Notes: a model not told the origin generated them from the sequence alone. Counted from the stretch's first letter, positions 31,604 to 40,560 are shown. The stretch is DNA of 42,855 bases from Treponema sp. (GCA_003245635.1 QKCO01000019.1:1-42855), one strand, 5' to 3'. Program-made: numbers and translations.

Positions 31604-32818
31604 ATGCGTCTCATATACGAGCTGCGAAATACGGTTCAGCACTATGCCTGGGGATCTCCCGATGCCATACCCAAGCTGCTTTCGATCCCGAACCCTACAG
31701 CTATGCCGTTCGCCGAACTCTGGATGGGAACGCATCCAGACGCGCCTTCCCGCGTGGAGTCCGACGGGACCGAAACCGGTCTCGATGGACTTATAGGCGA
31801 AGCGCCGGCAGAGATGCTGGGGGCCGCGTGCGCCTCCCGATTCGAGTCGAAGCTTCCTTTTCTTTTCAAGCTTCTCGCCGCGGCGCAACCGCTCTCCATC
31901 CAAGCCCATCCGACGAAAGCCCAAGCAGAAAGCGGGTGGGAACGAGAGAACGCGCTCGGAATCGCGTTGAACGATCCGAATCGAAACTATAAAGACGCGA
32001 ACCATAAGCCTGAAATCATCTGCGCGATCACGCCGTTCGAAGGCCTCTGCGGATTCAGGCAGCTCGACGAAATCAGCCGCCTCTGCGGACGCCTCGAACT
32101 TCCCTGCCCGTCCGATCTCAAAACCATGCTGCGCGAAGGCCCCGCAAACGCGGCATTCAAGCGGCTGATCGAATGGACTACGGATTCTTCACCGACCGAA
32201 AAAGCCGAGACGGCTCGGATCGTAGCCCGCCGAGCGCAGTTGCTCTCGACGGACGACGCCGATGCGGAGCTTTGGAAGCTGATCGTCCGCCTGTCGTCGT
32301 TCGCGGCGGAAGATTCTTCTATCATTGCGCCGATTTTTCTCAACTATGTGCGGCTCGAGCCCGGTGAGGCGATGTTTCTCCCCGCCGGCGTTCTTCACGC
32401 GTATCTCGACGGATTCGGCGTCGAGCTGATGGCCAATTCGAACAATGTCCTACGAGGCGGTCTCACCCCCAAGCATGTCGATTCCGCCGAATTGGCTAAG
32501 GTCCTACGATTCGAACCCTACCGGCCCGCCGTGCTTCTGCCGGCATCTTCCCGGTACCCCGGACTTTCGGAATACCGTACGCCCGCAGAAGAATTCCGCC
32601 TGTACGCGCTCGACTCGCGCGGAGGCTCGAGGAATGCGGCGCTTCCGGATGGCGTTCCCTCGATCGTCGTCGTGATCGACGGCAGTTTCATGATCAAACA
32701 GAATAGGGGTTCGCATACGACGATCGGCAAGGGCGGCTCGTTTTTCGTCGCGGCCGGCGCCGACTCAGCGGCGCTCGAAGGCGTCGGTCTGGCCTACATC
32801 GCGAGCGTGCCCCAATGA
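31604..32818 (+). CDS. manA: Mannose-6-phosphate isomerase, class I
   Basis: A 404-residue cupin-type zinc enzyme interconverting fructose 6-phosphate and mannose 6-phosphate. Signatures are NTVQHYAWGSPDAIPKLL, PFLFKLLAAAQPLSIQAHPTK (zinc ligands in QAHP), NHKPEIICAITPFEGLCGFR and FLPAGVLHAYLDGFGVELMANSNNVLRGGLTPKH (each quoted in part). It starts 4 bases after zapA with a weak Shine-Dalgarno and overlaps the next gene by 4 bases. Confidence 0.95.
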   Translation: MRLIYELRNTVQHYAWGSPDAIPKLLSIPNPTAMPFAELWMGTHPDAPSRVESDGTETGLDGLIGEAPAEMLGAACASRFESKLPFLFKLLAAAQPLSIQAHPTKAQAESGWERENALGIALNDPNRNYKDANHKPEIICAITPFEGLCGFRQLDEISRLCGRLELPCPSDLKTMLREGPANAAFKRLIEWTTDSSPTEKAETARIVARRAQLLSTDDADAELWKLIVRLSSFAAEDSSIIAPIFLNYVRLEPGEAMFLPAGVLHAYLDGFGVELMANSNNVLRGGLTPKHVDSAELAKVLRFEPYRPAVLLPASSRYPGLSEYRTPAEEFRLYALDSRGGSRNAALPDGVPSIVVVIDGSFMIKQNRGSHTTIGKGGSFFVAAGADSAALEGVGLAYIASVPQ

Positions 32819-33288
32819 CCGTGTGGGTCGACGCGGACTCGTGCCCGCGCCAGGTCCGAGACATCGTCGTGAGGGCGGCGAAGCGGACCGGAGCGCGGGC
32901 GGTCTTCGTCGCCAATACTCAAGTTCCCGGCCTGGACAAGAAATTCGCCGAATTCATCCTCTGCCCCGCAGGAGCGGACGCGGCGGATGACCGAATCGTC
33001 GAAGAAGCCCGGCACGGGGATCTCGCGGTCACGCGTGACATACCGCTCGCGGCGCGTCTGGTGGAAGCGCACGTTCCCGTGATCAACGACCGCGGCATCG
33101 TCTACACCGCCGAGAACGTACGGGAACGCCTGTCCGTCCGCAATTTCATGATGGAACTCAACATGAGCGGCCTGAGCCCCGAGCGCGTACACAGCTACGG
33201 GGCGAAGGAAGTGAAAGCCTTCGCCGACGGCTTCGACCGGGAGCTGAACAGGCTGCTCCGCGCCGAGAATTCCGCGCGGGGCAGCTGA
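32815..33288 (+). CDS. YaiI/YqxD family (DUF188) protein
   Basis: A 157-residue protein with MTVWVDADSCPRQVRD, DDRIVEEARHGDLAVTRDIPLAA, VINDRGIVYTAENV and the closing RELNRLLR: the conserved NYN/PIN-like acidic residues of the DUF188 family. A nuclease-like fold is known for the family; a defined substrate is not. The ATG overlaps the manA stop (ATGA). Its stop is separated by one base from the stop of the convergent HD-GYP gene, leaving no room for a terminator. Confidence 0.9.
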   Translation: MTVWVDADSCPRQVRDIVVRAAKRTGARAVFVANTQVPGLDKKFAEFILCPAGADAADDRIVEEARHGDLAVTRDIPLAARLVEAHVPVINDRGIVYTAENVRERLSVRNFMMELNMSGLSPERVHSYGAKEVKAFADGFDRELNRLLRAENSARGS

Positions 33289-33289
33289 G

Positions 33290-34528
33290 CTATTCCGCCT
33301 GCTCGGGATAGAGCTCGCGGATCTGCTTGATGCTCGGAAGGATCTCGAAGAAAATATCGACGAGCTCGGGATCGAACTTCTTGCCGGAAAGAGCGCGGAT
33401 TTCATCGAAGACGTCCTGCTCTTCCCATGCTTTCTTGTATACCCGCTTGGAGGACAACGCGTCGAACACGTCGGCGAGGGCGACGATCCTCCCGCCGAGA
33501 GGGATCTCCTCCGTCTTCCGGCCGAGCGGCTTGCCGTCCGCGGCGGCCTTCACCGGAGTTCCCGTCATGGGGTCGACCCAGCCCGGGTATCCGGTGCCGT
33601 CCCAATTCTCATGATGGGTAAGCGCGACGTCCGCCGCGATGCTGTCGAGCGGCGACTGCGGATCGTCGAACAGCCGGGCTCCGTAGATCGTGTGGGCCTT
33701 CATGATCTCGTACTCTTCGGGAGTGAACTTCGCCGGCTTCTTGAGAATGATGTCGGAAATCGCGACCTTGCCGACATCGTGCAGCATCGCCGCGATCTTG
33801 AGCGTATCGCGCGTTTTCTCGCGTTCCGTTTCGGAAAGCCCGTGCGCGTAGGCCCACTTATTGTAGATCTCGACCGCGTAGCCGGCGACCCGATTGACGT
33901 GGGCGCCGGTTTCCTTCGGATCGCGGAGCTCCGACATCTTGATCATCCGCAGGATCATCGCGCGGGTGATGTACGCCCGCTGAAGAGCCACCGTTGCGTT
34001 CGCCGCGAAATGCGAGATAAGCAGCTCGTCGTTCCGCACGAACATGGACGTGATTCCGTTCGAATCGCGGGCATTTATCACTTGTATGACGCCGAGCAGG
34101 CGGCCGTCCGGCGTCTTGAGCGGAATGGTAAGGGTCGAAGTCGTCTTATAGCCGGAAATGCGATCGAAAGACGTGTTGAAAGAATAGGGCGCATCGGTGG
34201 GGATGTCGTACACGTCGGGAACGTTCACCAGTTTCCCGGTCAGAGCGCAGTAGCCGGAAAGCGTACCCTCGCTGATGGGAACGGAGAATACCGAATAGAT
34301 GAGCTTTTGACCGGGCGGCAGCTCTTTCTGCTTCGTATCATTCTGAGCGTACTTGATGACCAGACGATCGCCTTCCTTTACGTAAATGGAGCCGGCATCC
34401 GCGTTGACCACCCGCCTGGCTTCCAGCAGGATGCGCTCGAGCAGAAGATCCAAGTCCTGGATCTGATTGAGTTCGGAATCGATGCGGATGATCGCCTCTA
34501 GGTCCGTACGCTTGCTTTTTCCGGCCAT
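33290..34528 (-). CDS. GAF and HD-GYP domain phosphodiesterase
   Basis: A 412-residue cytoplasmic signalling protein. The GAF domain is residues about 15-190. The HD-GYP domain is about 200-405, with HDVGK (250-254), His279, HHE (305-307), GTGYP (311-315) and ADVFDAL (352-358). All metal ligands and the GYP signature are present, so cyclic-di-GMP hydrolysis is expected. Between GYP and GGRIVALAD there is a roughly 28-residue segment, longer than in typical HD-GYPs. It lies 49 bases downstream of the parvulin gene on the same strand. Confidence 0.93.
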   Translation of the reverse strand: MAGKSKRTDLEAIIRIDSELNQIQDLDLLLERILLEARRVVNADAGSIYVKEGDRLVIKYAQNDTKQKELPPGQKLIYSVFSVPISEGTLSGYCALTGKLVNVPDVYDIPTDAPYSFNTSFDRISGYKTTSTLTIPLKTPDGRLLGVIQVINARDSNGITSMFVRNDELLISHFAANATVALQRAYITRAMILRMIKMSELRDPKETGAHVNRVAGYAVEIYNKWAYAHGLSETEREKTRDTLKIAAMLHDVGKVAISDIILKKPAKFTPEEYEIMKAHTIYGARLFDDPQSPLDSIAADVALTHHENWDGTGYPGWVDPMTGTPVKAAADGKPLGRKTEEIPLGGRIVALADVFDALSSKRVYKKAWEEQDVFDEIRALSGKKFDPELVDIFFEILPSIKQIRELYPEQAE

Positions 34529-34577
34529 TGAGCACCTCTGGAAGCCATTCTAGCCGAATAGTTCCGGCAAATCAAAA

Positions 34578-34856
34578 CTATTCTCTGCGCCCGGTCAGTT
34601 TTATCAGGTGATAGCCGAACTGGGTCTGAACCACATCGCTCACCGATCCGACGGACAGCCTTTTCGCGGCAGATTCGAAGGCCGCGACCATCTTTCCGGT
34701 TCCGAACCAGCCGAGATCGCCTCCGCTCGATTTCGAAGGACAGGTCGAGAATTCGCGCGCGAGCGACTCGAAGGACGAACCTTGCTTGACCCGCTTCGAG
34801 AGCTCCATAGCGAGCGCCTTGTCCTTCACCAATATGTGGCTTGCTCTCCACTCCAT
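34578..34856 (-). CDS. Small cytoplasmic parvulin-type peptidyl-prolyl isomerase
   Basis: A 92-residue single-domain parvulin. MEWRASHILVKDKALAMELS, FESLAREFSTCPSKSSGGDLGWFGTGKMV and FGYHLIKLTGRRE are the PpiC signatures (partly quoted). There is no signal peptide. Start at 34856 is preceded by AAAGGAG at 6 bases; the longer upstream frame overlaps the divergent gene. It resembles E. coli PpiC (93 residues) in size. Confidence 0.93.
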   Translation of the reverse strand: MEWRASHILVKDKALAMELSKRVKQGSSFESLAREFSTCPSKSSGGDLGWFGTGKMVAAFESAAKRLSVGSVSDVVQTQFGYHLIKLTGRRE

Positions 34857-34905
34857 CGCAGACTCCTTTACCGAACAATAAGTTGCGTATAGTATTCTCA
34901 TACAA

Positions 34906-34926
34906 CGCGCTTGCTGTTCAAGCGCG
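34906..34926. repeat. Perfect 8-base inverted repeat in divergent intergenic region
   Basis: CGCGCTTG (34906-34913), CTGTT, CAAGCGCG (34919-34926). It lies between the divergent parvulin and 34947 genes, 20 bases before the latter's ATG. It may be an operator for both or a leader hairpin. Confidence 0.5.
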
Positions 34927-34946
34927 AATACGGTTCGGAGAGGCCT

Positions 34947-35396
34947 ATGGTATTCCGCCGCCTGATCGGCAACGCGCTCATCTTCCTCGGCGCCGTCCAA
35001 ATCCTCAACTTCTATTCGCCGCGGCCCATTCCCACGTTCGGCATCTCCGCCTTCATTTTCGGCGCGCTGTTCGTCGGGACGGGACTATACCTGCGAGGAA
35101 GGAAGGAAGATTCCGCTTCCGGCTTCGCGAAGCGTCTTTTCGGCCGCCGGGAAGAGCCGCGGATACGCAAGGGAGCGGCCGATCCGCTCCTCGCCGTACG
35201 GGTACTCAGGCTCGCTTCCGAAAATGGCGGCGCTCTGACCGTATCGCTGGCGGCCATGGAGCTCGACGTCCCCCTCGACGATGCGGAAGCGGCGCTCGAC
35301 GAATGCGCCTCGAAAGGCAGCGCCTACATCGAGATCGACCCGGCATCGGGAATCGCGAACTACCGTTTCCCGGAATTCCTGAAAGGCGACAGCTGA
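34947..35396 (+). CDS. Membrane protein with winged-helix-like C-terminus, unknown function
   Basis: A 149-residue protein. Residues about 5-50 hold two membrane segments (LIGNALIFLGAVQILNFY and FGISAFIFGALFVGTGLYL). A basic linker (RGRKEDSASGFAKRLFGRRE) follows, then a C-terminal domain AVRVLRLASENGGALTVSLAAMELDVPLDDAEAALDEC (partly quoted). Its helix-turn-helix and wing pattern resembles a winged-helix domain. The ATG at 34947 has GGAGAGG just upstream. I recognise no family; a membrane-tethered regulator is a possibility. Confidence 0.7.
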   Translation: MVFRRLIGNALIFLGAVQILNFYSPRPIPTFGISAFIFGALFVGTGLYLRGRKEDSASGFAKRLFGRREEPRIRKGAADPLLAVRVLRLASENGGALTVSLAAMELDVPLDDAEAALDECASKGSAYIEIDPASGIANYRFPEFLKGDS

Positions 35397-35407
35397 AACG
35401 ATCCCGG

Positions 35408-36844
35408 CTATATGTGCAGAGCCCTCCCTTCCGAAGCCAGGGCAGCTTCCTTGACGGCCTCCGACAGCGTCGGATGGGCATGCACCATCGAAAAGACATC
35501 TTCCGCCAAGAGCTCAGCCTTTTTCGCGAGCAGCAATTCATGCACGAGTTCGGTCGCTTCGGCTCCGACGAGAGACGCGCCGAGCATACCGCCCGAAACC
35601 GGATCCCAGAGGATCTTCACGAAACCTTCCGGCTCGCCGGCGGCGACCGCCTTTCCGACTCCCCGGAAGGGGAACGAACTCGCCCTATACGCGGTGCCGG
35701 CCGCCTTCAGCGCGTCCTCGCGAGGACCGAAGCCGGCAAGCTGGGGAATGCAGTAGACGGCGCTCGGCACGAGGCCCAGGTCGATGCGTTCCCGGTCGGG
35801 TCCCTTCCCCTTTCCCAGAAGCTGCGCGACGCGCTCCACGACGATTTCGCCCTGAGCCGATGCGACGTGCGCGAGCTGGGGCTCGCCCAGCACCACGTCG
35901 CCGATCGCGTAGATGCCGGCCGCCGCCGTCTCGTAGTACGGCCCCGTCTCCACGAACGATCGGTTCAAGACGACGCCGTGCTTTTCCAAATCGAGCCCGT
36001 CGGTATTCGGTTCGCGGCCGATGGACACCAGCGCCGCATCGGCTTCTATGTTTTCCGAAGGGGCCGAGGAAGCGGAAGGTCCGACGGCCAGCGACAGCGG
36101 GCCGCTCCCCTTCCCCTTATCCAAAGAGAAAGCCTTGAATCCCGTCAGGAAGCGGACGCCGCGTTCTTCGAACGCCTTGCGCGCTACGGCCGCGGCGTCG
36201 GCATCCTCCATGGGGAGGATGCGGTCGAGCATTTCAATGACCGTGACTTCGACGCCGAACGAATTGAGGATGTACGCGAATTCCATGCCGATGGCGCCCG
36301 CGCCGAGGATGGCGATCCGCTTCGGAAGCCGTTTCATCATGAGCGCGCCGGTCGAAGAAAGCACGCGATCCTCGTCGAACTCGAAGCCCGGCACGATCCG
36401 CGGCCGGGAACCGGATGCGATCGCTATCGAATGGGACGATAGGGTCCTGAGCCCGCCGTCGGAGACCTTCACCGCCAGCTCGTGCGAACCGGAAACGCGC
36501 GCTTCGCCGCGCACCAGCTCCACGCCGTTCTTCTTGAGCAGGAAGTCCACGCCCCGCGAAAGCGTCTCAGCGGCTGTACGGGAAGCGGAGTGGATCGATC
36601 CATAGTCGAATGAACTCAAATCCGCCTTGACGCCGTAAAGGGAGAGTTCTTCCAAGGCACGGAATTTCGACGCTTTGTCGATGAGCGCCTTCGACGGTAT
36701 GCAGCCGATGTTGAGGCACACGCCGCCGGGCTTGTCCTTTTCAACGACGACCGTCTTGAGACCGAGCTGGCGCGCGCGGATCGCAGCGGTATAGCCGCCG
36801 GGTCCCGCGCCGATGAAGGCGATATCATAATCGAAGCTCGCCAC
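35408..36844 (-). CDS. lpdA: Dihydrolipoyl dehydrogenase (E3)
   Basis: A 478-residue FAD flavoprotein reoxidising dihydrolipoyl groups of the pyruvate dehydrogenase complex. FAD loop is FIGAGPGGYTAA, redox disulfide GGVCLNIGCIPSKAL, NAD loop ILGAGAIGMEFAYIL, FAD contact GIYAIGDVVLGEPQLAH, and catalytic His-Glu pair in HAHPTLSEAV. It is the last gene of the pdh operon, 13 bases after pdhC. A short Ser/Gly-rich insertion (about residues 255-275) is unusual but lies in a loop. Confidence 0.95.
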   Translation of the reverse strand: MASFDYDIAFIGAGPGGYTAAIRARQLGLKTVVVEKDKPGGVCLNIGCIPSKALIDKASKFRALEELSLYGVKADLSSFDYGSIHSASRTAAETLSRGVDFLLKKNGVELVRGEARVSGSHELAVKVSDGGLRTLSSHSIAIASGSRPRIVPGFEFDEDRVLSSTGALMMKRLPKRIAILGAGAIGMEFAYILNSFGVEVTVIEMLDRILPMEDADAAAVARKAFEERGVRFLTGFKAFSLDKGKGSGPLSLAVGPSASSAPSENIEADAALVSIGREPNTDGLDLEKHGVVLNRSFVETGPYYETAAAGIYAIGDVVLGEPQLAHVASAQGEIVVERVAQLLGKGKGPDRERIDLGLVPSAVYCIPQLAGFGPREDALKAAGTAYRASSFPFRGVGKAVAAGEPEGFVKILWDPVSGGMLGASLVGAEATELVHELLLAKKAELLAEDVFSMVHAHPTLSEAVKEAALASEGRALHI

Positions 36845-36857
36845 AGGGGCCTCCTTG

Positions 36858-38138
36858 CTACAGTAAAGCTCTCGCCGGTTCTTCGAACGAATCCTTGAGA
36901 TCCTTGAGGAATGCTGCGCCGACCGCGCCGTCTATGACCCGGTGATCGCAGGAAAGGGTCGCGCGCAGCGTCCGCCGGACGACGATATGATCGCCTGAAG
37001 GATCGGTCCCGACGACGGCCTCCTTCGAAATCGCCCCGAGCGCGAGTATGGCGCTTCCGGGCGGATTGATGATCGCGGTGAACTCCTCGACGCCCCAGGC
37101 CCCGAGGTTCGATACGGTGAAGCTCGCGTCGGCGTAATCGCTCGGCTGGAGCGTTCCCGTCTTGGCCTTCTCGATGAGCAATCGGAACTCGGCCTCTATC
37201 GCCTCGATGCCCTTTTGCGCGCAATCCCTGACGACGGGAGCGACAAGACCGTCGGGCAAAGCCACGGCGAGCGCGACGTCAACGCTTTTTCGCAGCCGGA
37301 TGAGCTCCCCTTCCCAGGAAGCGTTCACCATGGGATGCCGAGCGATCGCGGAAGCCGCGAGCTTGACGAAGAAGCTGTTCAGGGAAATCTTCTCGGCGCG
37401 CTTCTCGTTGATGAGTTCGCGCGCTTCGAGCAGCCGTTCCGCGTCGACCGCGGCGCGGAGGAAGAAATGGGGAGCTTCGCGCATCGACTCGGAAAGCCGC
37501 CGGGCGACCGCGGCGCGCATGCCTGAAAGCGGAACGAACGTATCGTCGAGCCGCGCGGCTGGATGAAGGCTCGGTTGGACCGCATGTTTCAGCGCAGCCG
37601 GATCAGATGCGGCATAGACCTCTATGTCGCGCTTGACCACGCGGCCGCCGGGGCCGGACCCGGAAATCGCGCGGATGTCGATGCCGGCCCGGCGGGCAAG
37701 AACGCGGGCGAGAGGAGACGAACGGGGAACGCCCGGAGCGTAGCTCGGAGCCGATCCGACGGCCGATGAAAAGGAAGCAGCTGCATTCCGCACGGCCGCA
37801 ACCGCAGGACGCGCATCGGAAATCGATTGAGGAACCGACGGTTCCGGCGATGGAGCCGAAGCAGGGGGGGAAGCCGCAAGAATCGCCGCGATGTCCTCGC
37901 CGACCGTTCCCGCCACGGCTATGAGATCTCCCACGGCGGCTTTGCTACCGGCGGGCCTCGTGATCTTCAGCAGTGTCCCGCCAACCGGAGCCTCGTAATC
38001 CATGACGGCCTTATCGGTTTCCACTTCGCAGAGCACCGAACCTTTCTTGATCGCGTCGCCTTCGGCGTATTTCCAGGATGCGATCGTGCCCTCCGTCATA
38101 GTCGGCGAAAGGGCGAGCATAAGGATTTTGTCTGCCAT
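36858..38138 (-). CDS. pdhC: Dihydrolipoamide acetyltransferase (E2)
   Basis: A 426-residue E2. Lipoyl domain 1-80 has the lipoylated lysine Lys43 in EVETDKAVMDYEAP. An Ala/Pro/Ser linker follows, encoded in part by a C7 run (37864-37870). The peripheral subunit-binding domain is about 138-175 (PRSSPLARVLARRAGIDI, GSGPGGRVVKRDIE). The catalytic domain has His399 and Asp403 in SCDHRVIDG. It transfers acetyl from lipoamide to CoA. There is a single lipoyl domain, as in most small bacterial E2s. Confidence 0.95.
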   Translation of the reverse strand: MADKILMLALSPTMTEGTIASWKYAEGDAIKKGSVLCEVETDKAVMDYEAPVGGTLLKITRPAGSKAAVGDLIAVAGTVGEDIAAILAASPPASAPSPEPSVPQSISDARPAVAAVRNAAASFSSAVGSAPSYAPGVPRSSPLARVLARRAGIDIRAISGSGPGGRVVKRDIEVYAASDPAALKHAVQPSLHPAARLDDTFVPLSGMRAAVARRLSESMREAPHFFLRAAVDAERLLEARELINEKRAEKISLNSFFVKLAASAIARHPMVNASWEGELIRLRKSVDVALAVALPDGLVAPVVRDCAQKGIEAIEAEFRLLIEKAKTGTLQPSDYADASFTVSNLGAWGVEEFTAIINPPGSAILALGAISKEAVVGTDPSGDHIVVRRTLRATLSCDHRVIDGAVGAAFLKDLKDSFEEPARALL

Positions 38139-38140
38139 AG

Positions 38141-39121
38141 CTACTCCAAATACAAAGCGCGCTTCGCGGCGGCCACGATTTTGGCCGCGCTCGGCTGAAC
38201 GGCGAGCTCCAGCGCATGGTTGTAGGGCATCGGGACATCTTCGGATGCGACGAGCTCAACCGGCGCGTCCAGACTGTCGAAGCGGTTCGCGGAAATGAGC
38301 TGAGCGACATGGCTGCCGACCGACGCGTACGGCCAGGCTTCGTCGACTACGACCGCGCGGTTGGTCTTCTCGACCGACGCGTAGACCGCGTCGGCATCGA
38401 GCGGCCTCAGGCTGCGCAGATCGATGACTTCAGCCGAAACGCCGAGCTTCTCCAATTCGGCGGCCGCCTCCATGCAGGCCTTTATAGGCTTCGAGAAGGT
38501 GACGATGGAAACGTCCGTCCCCTCCCTCGCGATGCGCGCCTTGCCGATCGGCACGAGGGTTTCCGCCTCCGGAACATCTCCCGTCCAGCCGTACATCATT
38601 TCGGCTTCGAGCACGACGACCGGGTCGTCGTCGCGTATGGCGCTCTTCAGGAGGCCGTACGCGTCTGCGGGAGTAGCCGGGGCGACCACCTTGAGGCCGG
38701 GCACATGCGCCCAATAGGAAGCGAAAGACTGCGAATGCTGGCTCGCCAAATATTCTGCCGGACCGTTCGGACCGCGGAAAACGATCGGCATCTTGAAGCG
38801 GCCGCCGGACATATACCTCATCTTCGCGGCATTGTTGACCACCTGATCCAAGGCCAGCAGCGCAAAATTGTGCGTCATCCACTCGATGACCGGTCGGAGC
38901 CCCGCCTGGGCGGCTCCGACGCCGACCCCGGTGAAGCCGAGTTCGGTGATAGGCGTATCGATGACCCGCTTGGCCCCGTACTTGGCCAAAAGCCCCTTCG
39001 AAACCTTATAAGCTCCGTCGTACTCGGCGACTTCCTCGCCCATGAGGAACACCGACGGATCCCTGGCCATTTCCTCGTCCAGCGCACGATTGAGGGCTTC
39101 ACGATAACTCATGACAGGCAT
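38141..39121 (-). CDS. pdhB: Pyruvate dehydrogenase E1 component, beta subunit
   Basis: A 326-residue transketolase-type E1 beta. MSYREALNRALDEEMARD, VFLMGEEVAEYDGAYKVSKGLLAKYG (partly quoted), DTPITELGFTGVGVGAAQAGLRP and the C-terminal domain with VDEAWPYASVG and DVPMPYNHALE fit PdhB. It forms the alpha2beta2 E1 with PdhA. It lies 3 bases from pdhA and 2 bases from pdhC, so the genes are tightly co-translated. Confidence 0.95.
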   Translation of the reverse strand: MPVMSYREALNRALDEEMARDPSVFLMGEEVAEYDGAYKVSKGLLAKYGAKRVIDTPITELGFTGVGVGAAQAGLRPVIEWMTHNFALLALDQVVNNAAKMRYMSGGRFKMPIVFRGPNGPAEYLASQHSQSFASYWAHVPGLKVVAPATPADAYGLLKSAIRDDDPVVVLEAEMMYGWTGDVPEAETLVPIGKARIAREGTDVSIVTFSKPIKACMEAAAELEKLGVSAEVIDLRSLRPLDADAVYASVEKTNRAVVVDEAWPYASVGSHVAQLISANRFDSLDAPVELVASEDVPMPYNHALELAVQPSAAKIVAAAKRALYLE

Positions 39122-39124
39122 CGC

Positions 39125-40117
39125 TCACCTCCCCGCCGCGGAAGCGCTCGGATAAGGGCCCGAATATACGTCTTCGAACAAGGTGGCCAGCGCCGGTTCC
39201 GGACTCGATTCGGCGAACGAGACCGATTCCTCCACGATCGCGTCGATTTCGGTTTCCATCCCAGCCAAAGTTTTTTCGTCGACTATTTTCTCCCCTTCGA
39301 GACGGTCTCGGAACAAGACGATCGGATCGCGGCGGCGGTACTCCTCGACTTCGTCCTTCGACCGGTACTTCTGAGGATCGCTCATCGAATGGCCTTTGTA
39401 GCGGTACGTCTTCATTTCGAGGAATACCGGCAAGCCGCTCCGAGCCGATTCGACGGCCTCTCCGACGGCCTCTCCGACGGCCTCGACATCCATGCCGTCG
39501 ACCTGCTTCCCGGGAATGCCGTAACTCGCGCCCATAACCGAGAAATCCGCGACGGAAGACACGCGCTTCCAGCTGGTGCCCATGCCGAACTGATTGTTCT
39601 CGCAAATGAAGACCACCGGCAGCTCCCATATCTTCGCCATGTTGAGGCTTTCGTGGAACGCGCCCTGATGGATGGCGCCGTCGCCGAAAAACACGAGCGT
39701 CGCGCCGCCTGATCCTTCATACTTCTGCGAAAAGGCGACCCCGGTCGCGATCGGGATCTGCGCCCCGACAATTCCGTTGCCGCCGAGGAAATGCAGCTTT
39801 TCATCGAAAAGATGCATCGAGCCTCCCTTTCCGCGCGACGAACCGGTGATTTTCCCGAAAAGTTCGGCCATCACGGCTTTAGGCTCCATCCCGCAGGCAA
39901 GCGCATAGCCATGATCCCGATAACCGGTCAAAAGATAATCCTTCGACAGATCCAGCGCCGAGACGGCGCCGACAGCGACCGATTCCTGCCCGTTGTACAG
40001 ATGACAGAAACCGCCGATTTTGCGCAGGCCGTACATCTGGCCCGCTTTTTCCTCGAAGCTGCGGATGAGCATCATATCGTAGAGAAGCTTTCGTCTGCGT
40101 TCGGCATCGTTGGACAT
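39125..40117 (-). CDS. pdhA: Pyruvate dehydrogenase E1 component, alpha subunit
   Basis: The 330-residue thiamine-diphosphate-binding E1 alpha. Motifs are SFEEKAGQMYG, GFCHLYNGQESVAVGA, the ThDP motif FFGDGAIHQGAFHESLNMA ... NNQFGMGT, and the phosphorylation-loop-like YRYKGHSMSDPQKYR. A 12-base tandem duplication in the coding DNA gives AVGEAVGEAV, but total length is normal. The ATG lies 2 bases after the FMN-binding gene. Confidence 0.95.
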   Translation of the reverse strand: MSNDAERRRKLLYDMMLIRSFEEKAGQMYGLRKIGGFCHLYNGQESVAVGAVSALDLSKDYLLTGYRDHGYALACGMEPKAVMAELFGKITGSSRGKGGSMHLFDEKLHFLGGNGIVGAQIPIATGVAFSQKYEGSGGATLVFFGDGAIHQGAFHESLNMAKIWELPVVFICENNQFGMGTSWKRVSSVADFSVMGASYGIPGKQVDGMDVEAVGEAVGEAVESARSGLPVFLEMKTYRYKGHSMSDPQKYRSKDEVEEYRRRDPIVLFRDRLEGEKIVDEKTLAGMETEIDAIVEESVSFAESSPEPALATLFEDVYSGPYPSASAAGR

Positions 40118-40119
40118 GG

Positions 40120-40560
40120 CTACCCCCGGCTCGCGCTATGGCGCTCGTTCTTCATAGGGAAGAAGCTGGAAATTTCTTCGATTTCGGTTTCTACGACGAC
40201 CAGATTTTTTGCGTTGGGATTCGTCCTCCAGAAAATCTGGAGTCGAGGACCGATAGCTTCGATAGCCTCGGCTTTCGCCTGCGGATCATCAATCAGCCGA
40301 ACCCGGCCCCGCACCGATAGGATCTCGTCGAGCGAATTGCTCTGGAAAGTCCATTCGACCGTCGGCCGTTCCCTTACGTGCCTCGTCTTGGTAGAATCGG
40401 CGGCGGTGACGGCATACAGAAAACCGGGCCGGCCTTTAGCGAACGAAGGAGTCATCCAGCGGCTCCGAGGGTAGCCGTCGGTACCGACGGTGACCAGAAC
40501 GCCGACCCCAGCGGCGTCTAAAAGCCGTTCAAGACGCGAATACAGCTCGGAATATTCCAT
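40120..40560 (-). CDS. FMN-binding split-barrel (pyridoxamine 5'-phosphate oxidase-like) protein
   Basis: A 146-residue protein with GVGVLVTVGTDGYPRSRWMTPSF, TKTRHVRERPTVEWTFQSN and VRGRVRLIDDPQAKAEAIEAIGPRLQIFW, the pattern of the flavin-reductase-like split barrel (PNPOx superfamily, general stress type; partly quoted). It is the first gene of the pdh operon, 2 bases from pdhA. The function in pyruvate metabolism is not obvious; FMN or another flavin/haem cofactor is expected. Confidence 0.85.
   Translation of the reverse strand: MEYSELYSRLERLLDAAGVGVLVTVGTDGYPRSRWMTPSFAKGRPGFLYAVTAADSTKTRHVRERPTVEWTFQSNSLDEILSVRGRVRLIDDPQAKAEAIEAIGPRLQIFWRTNPNAKNLVVVETEIEEISSFFPMKNERHSASRG

Noticed and set aside
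39468-39493. 12-base tandem repeat in pdhA as an expansion or phase-variable repeat
   Set aside because: Only two full copies, in frame (AVGEAVGEAV), and the protein length matches the family, so there is no sign of expansion.
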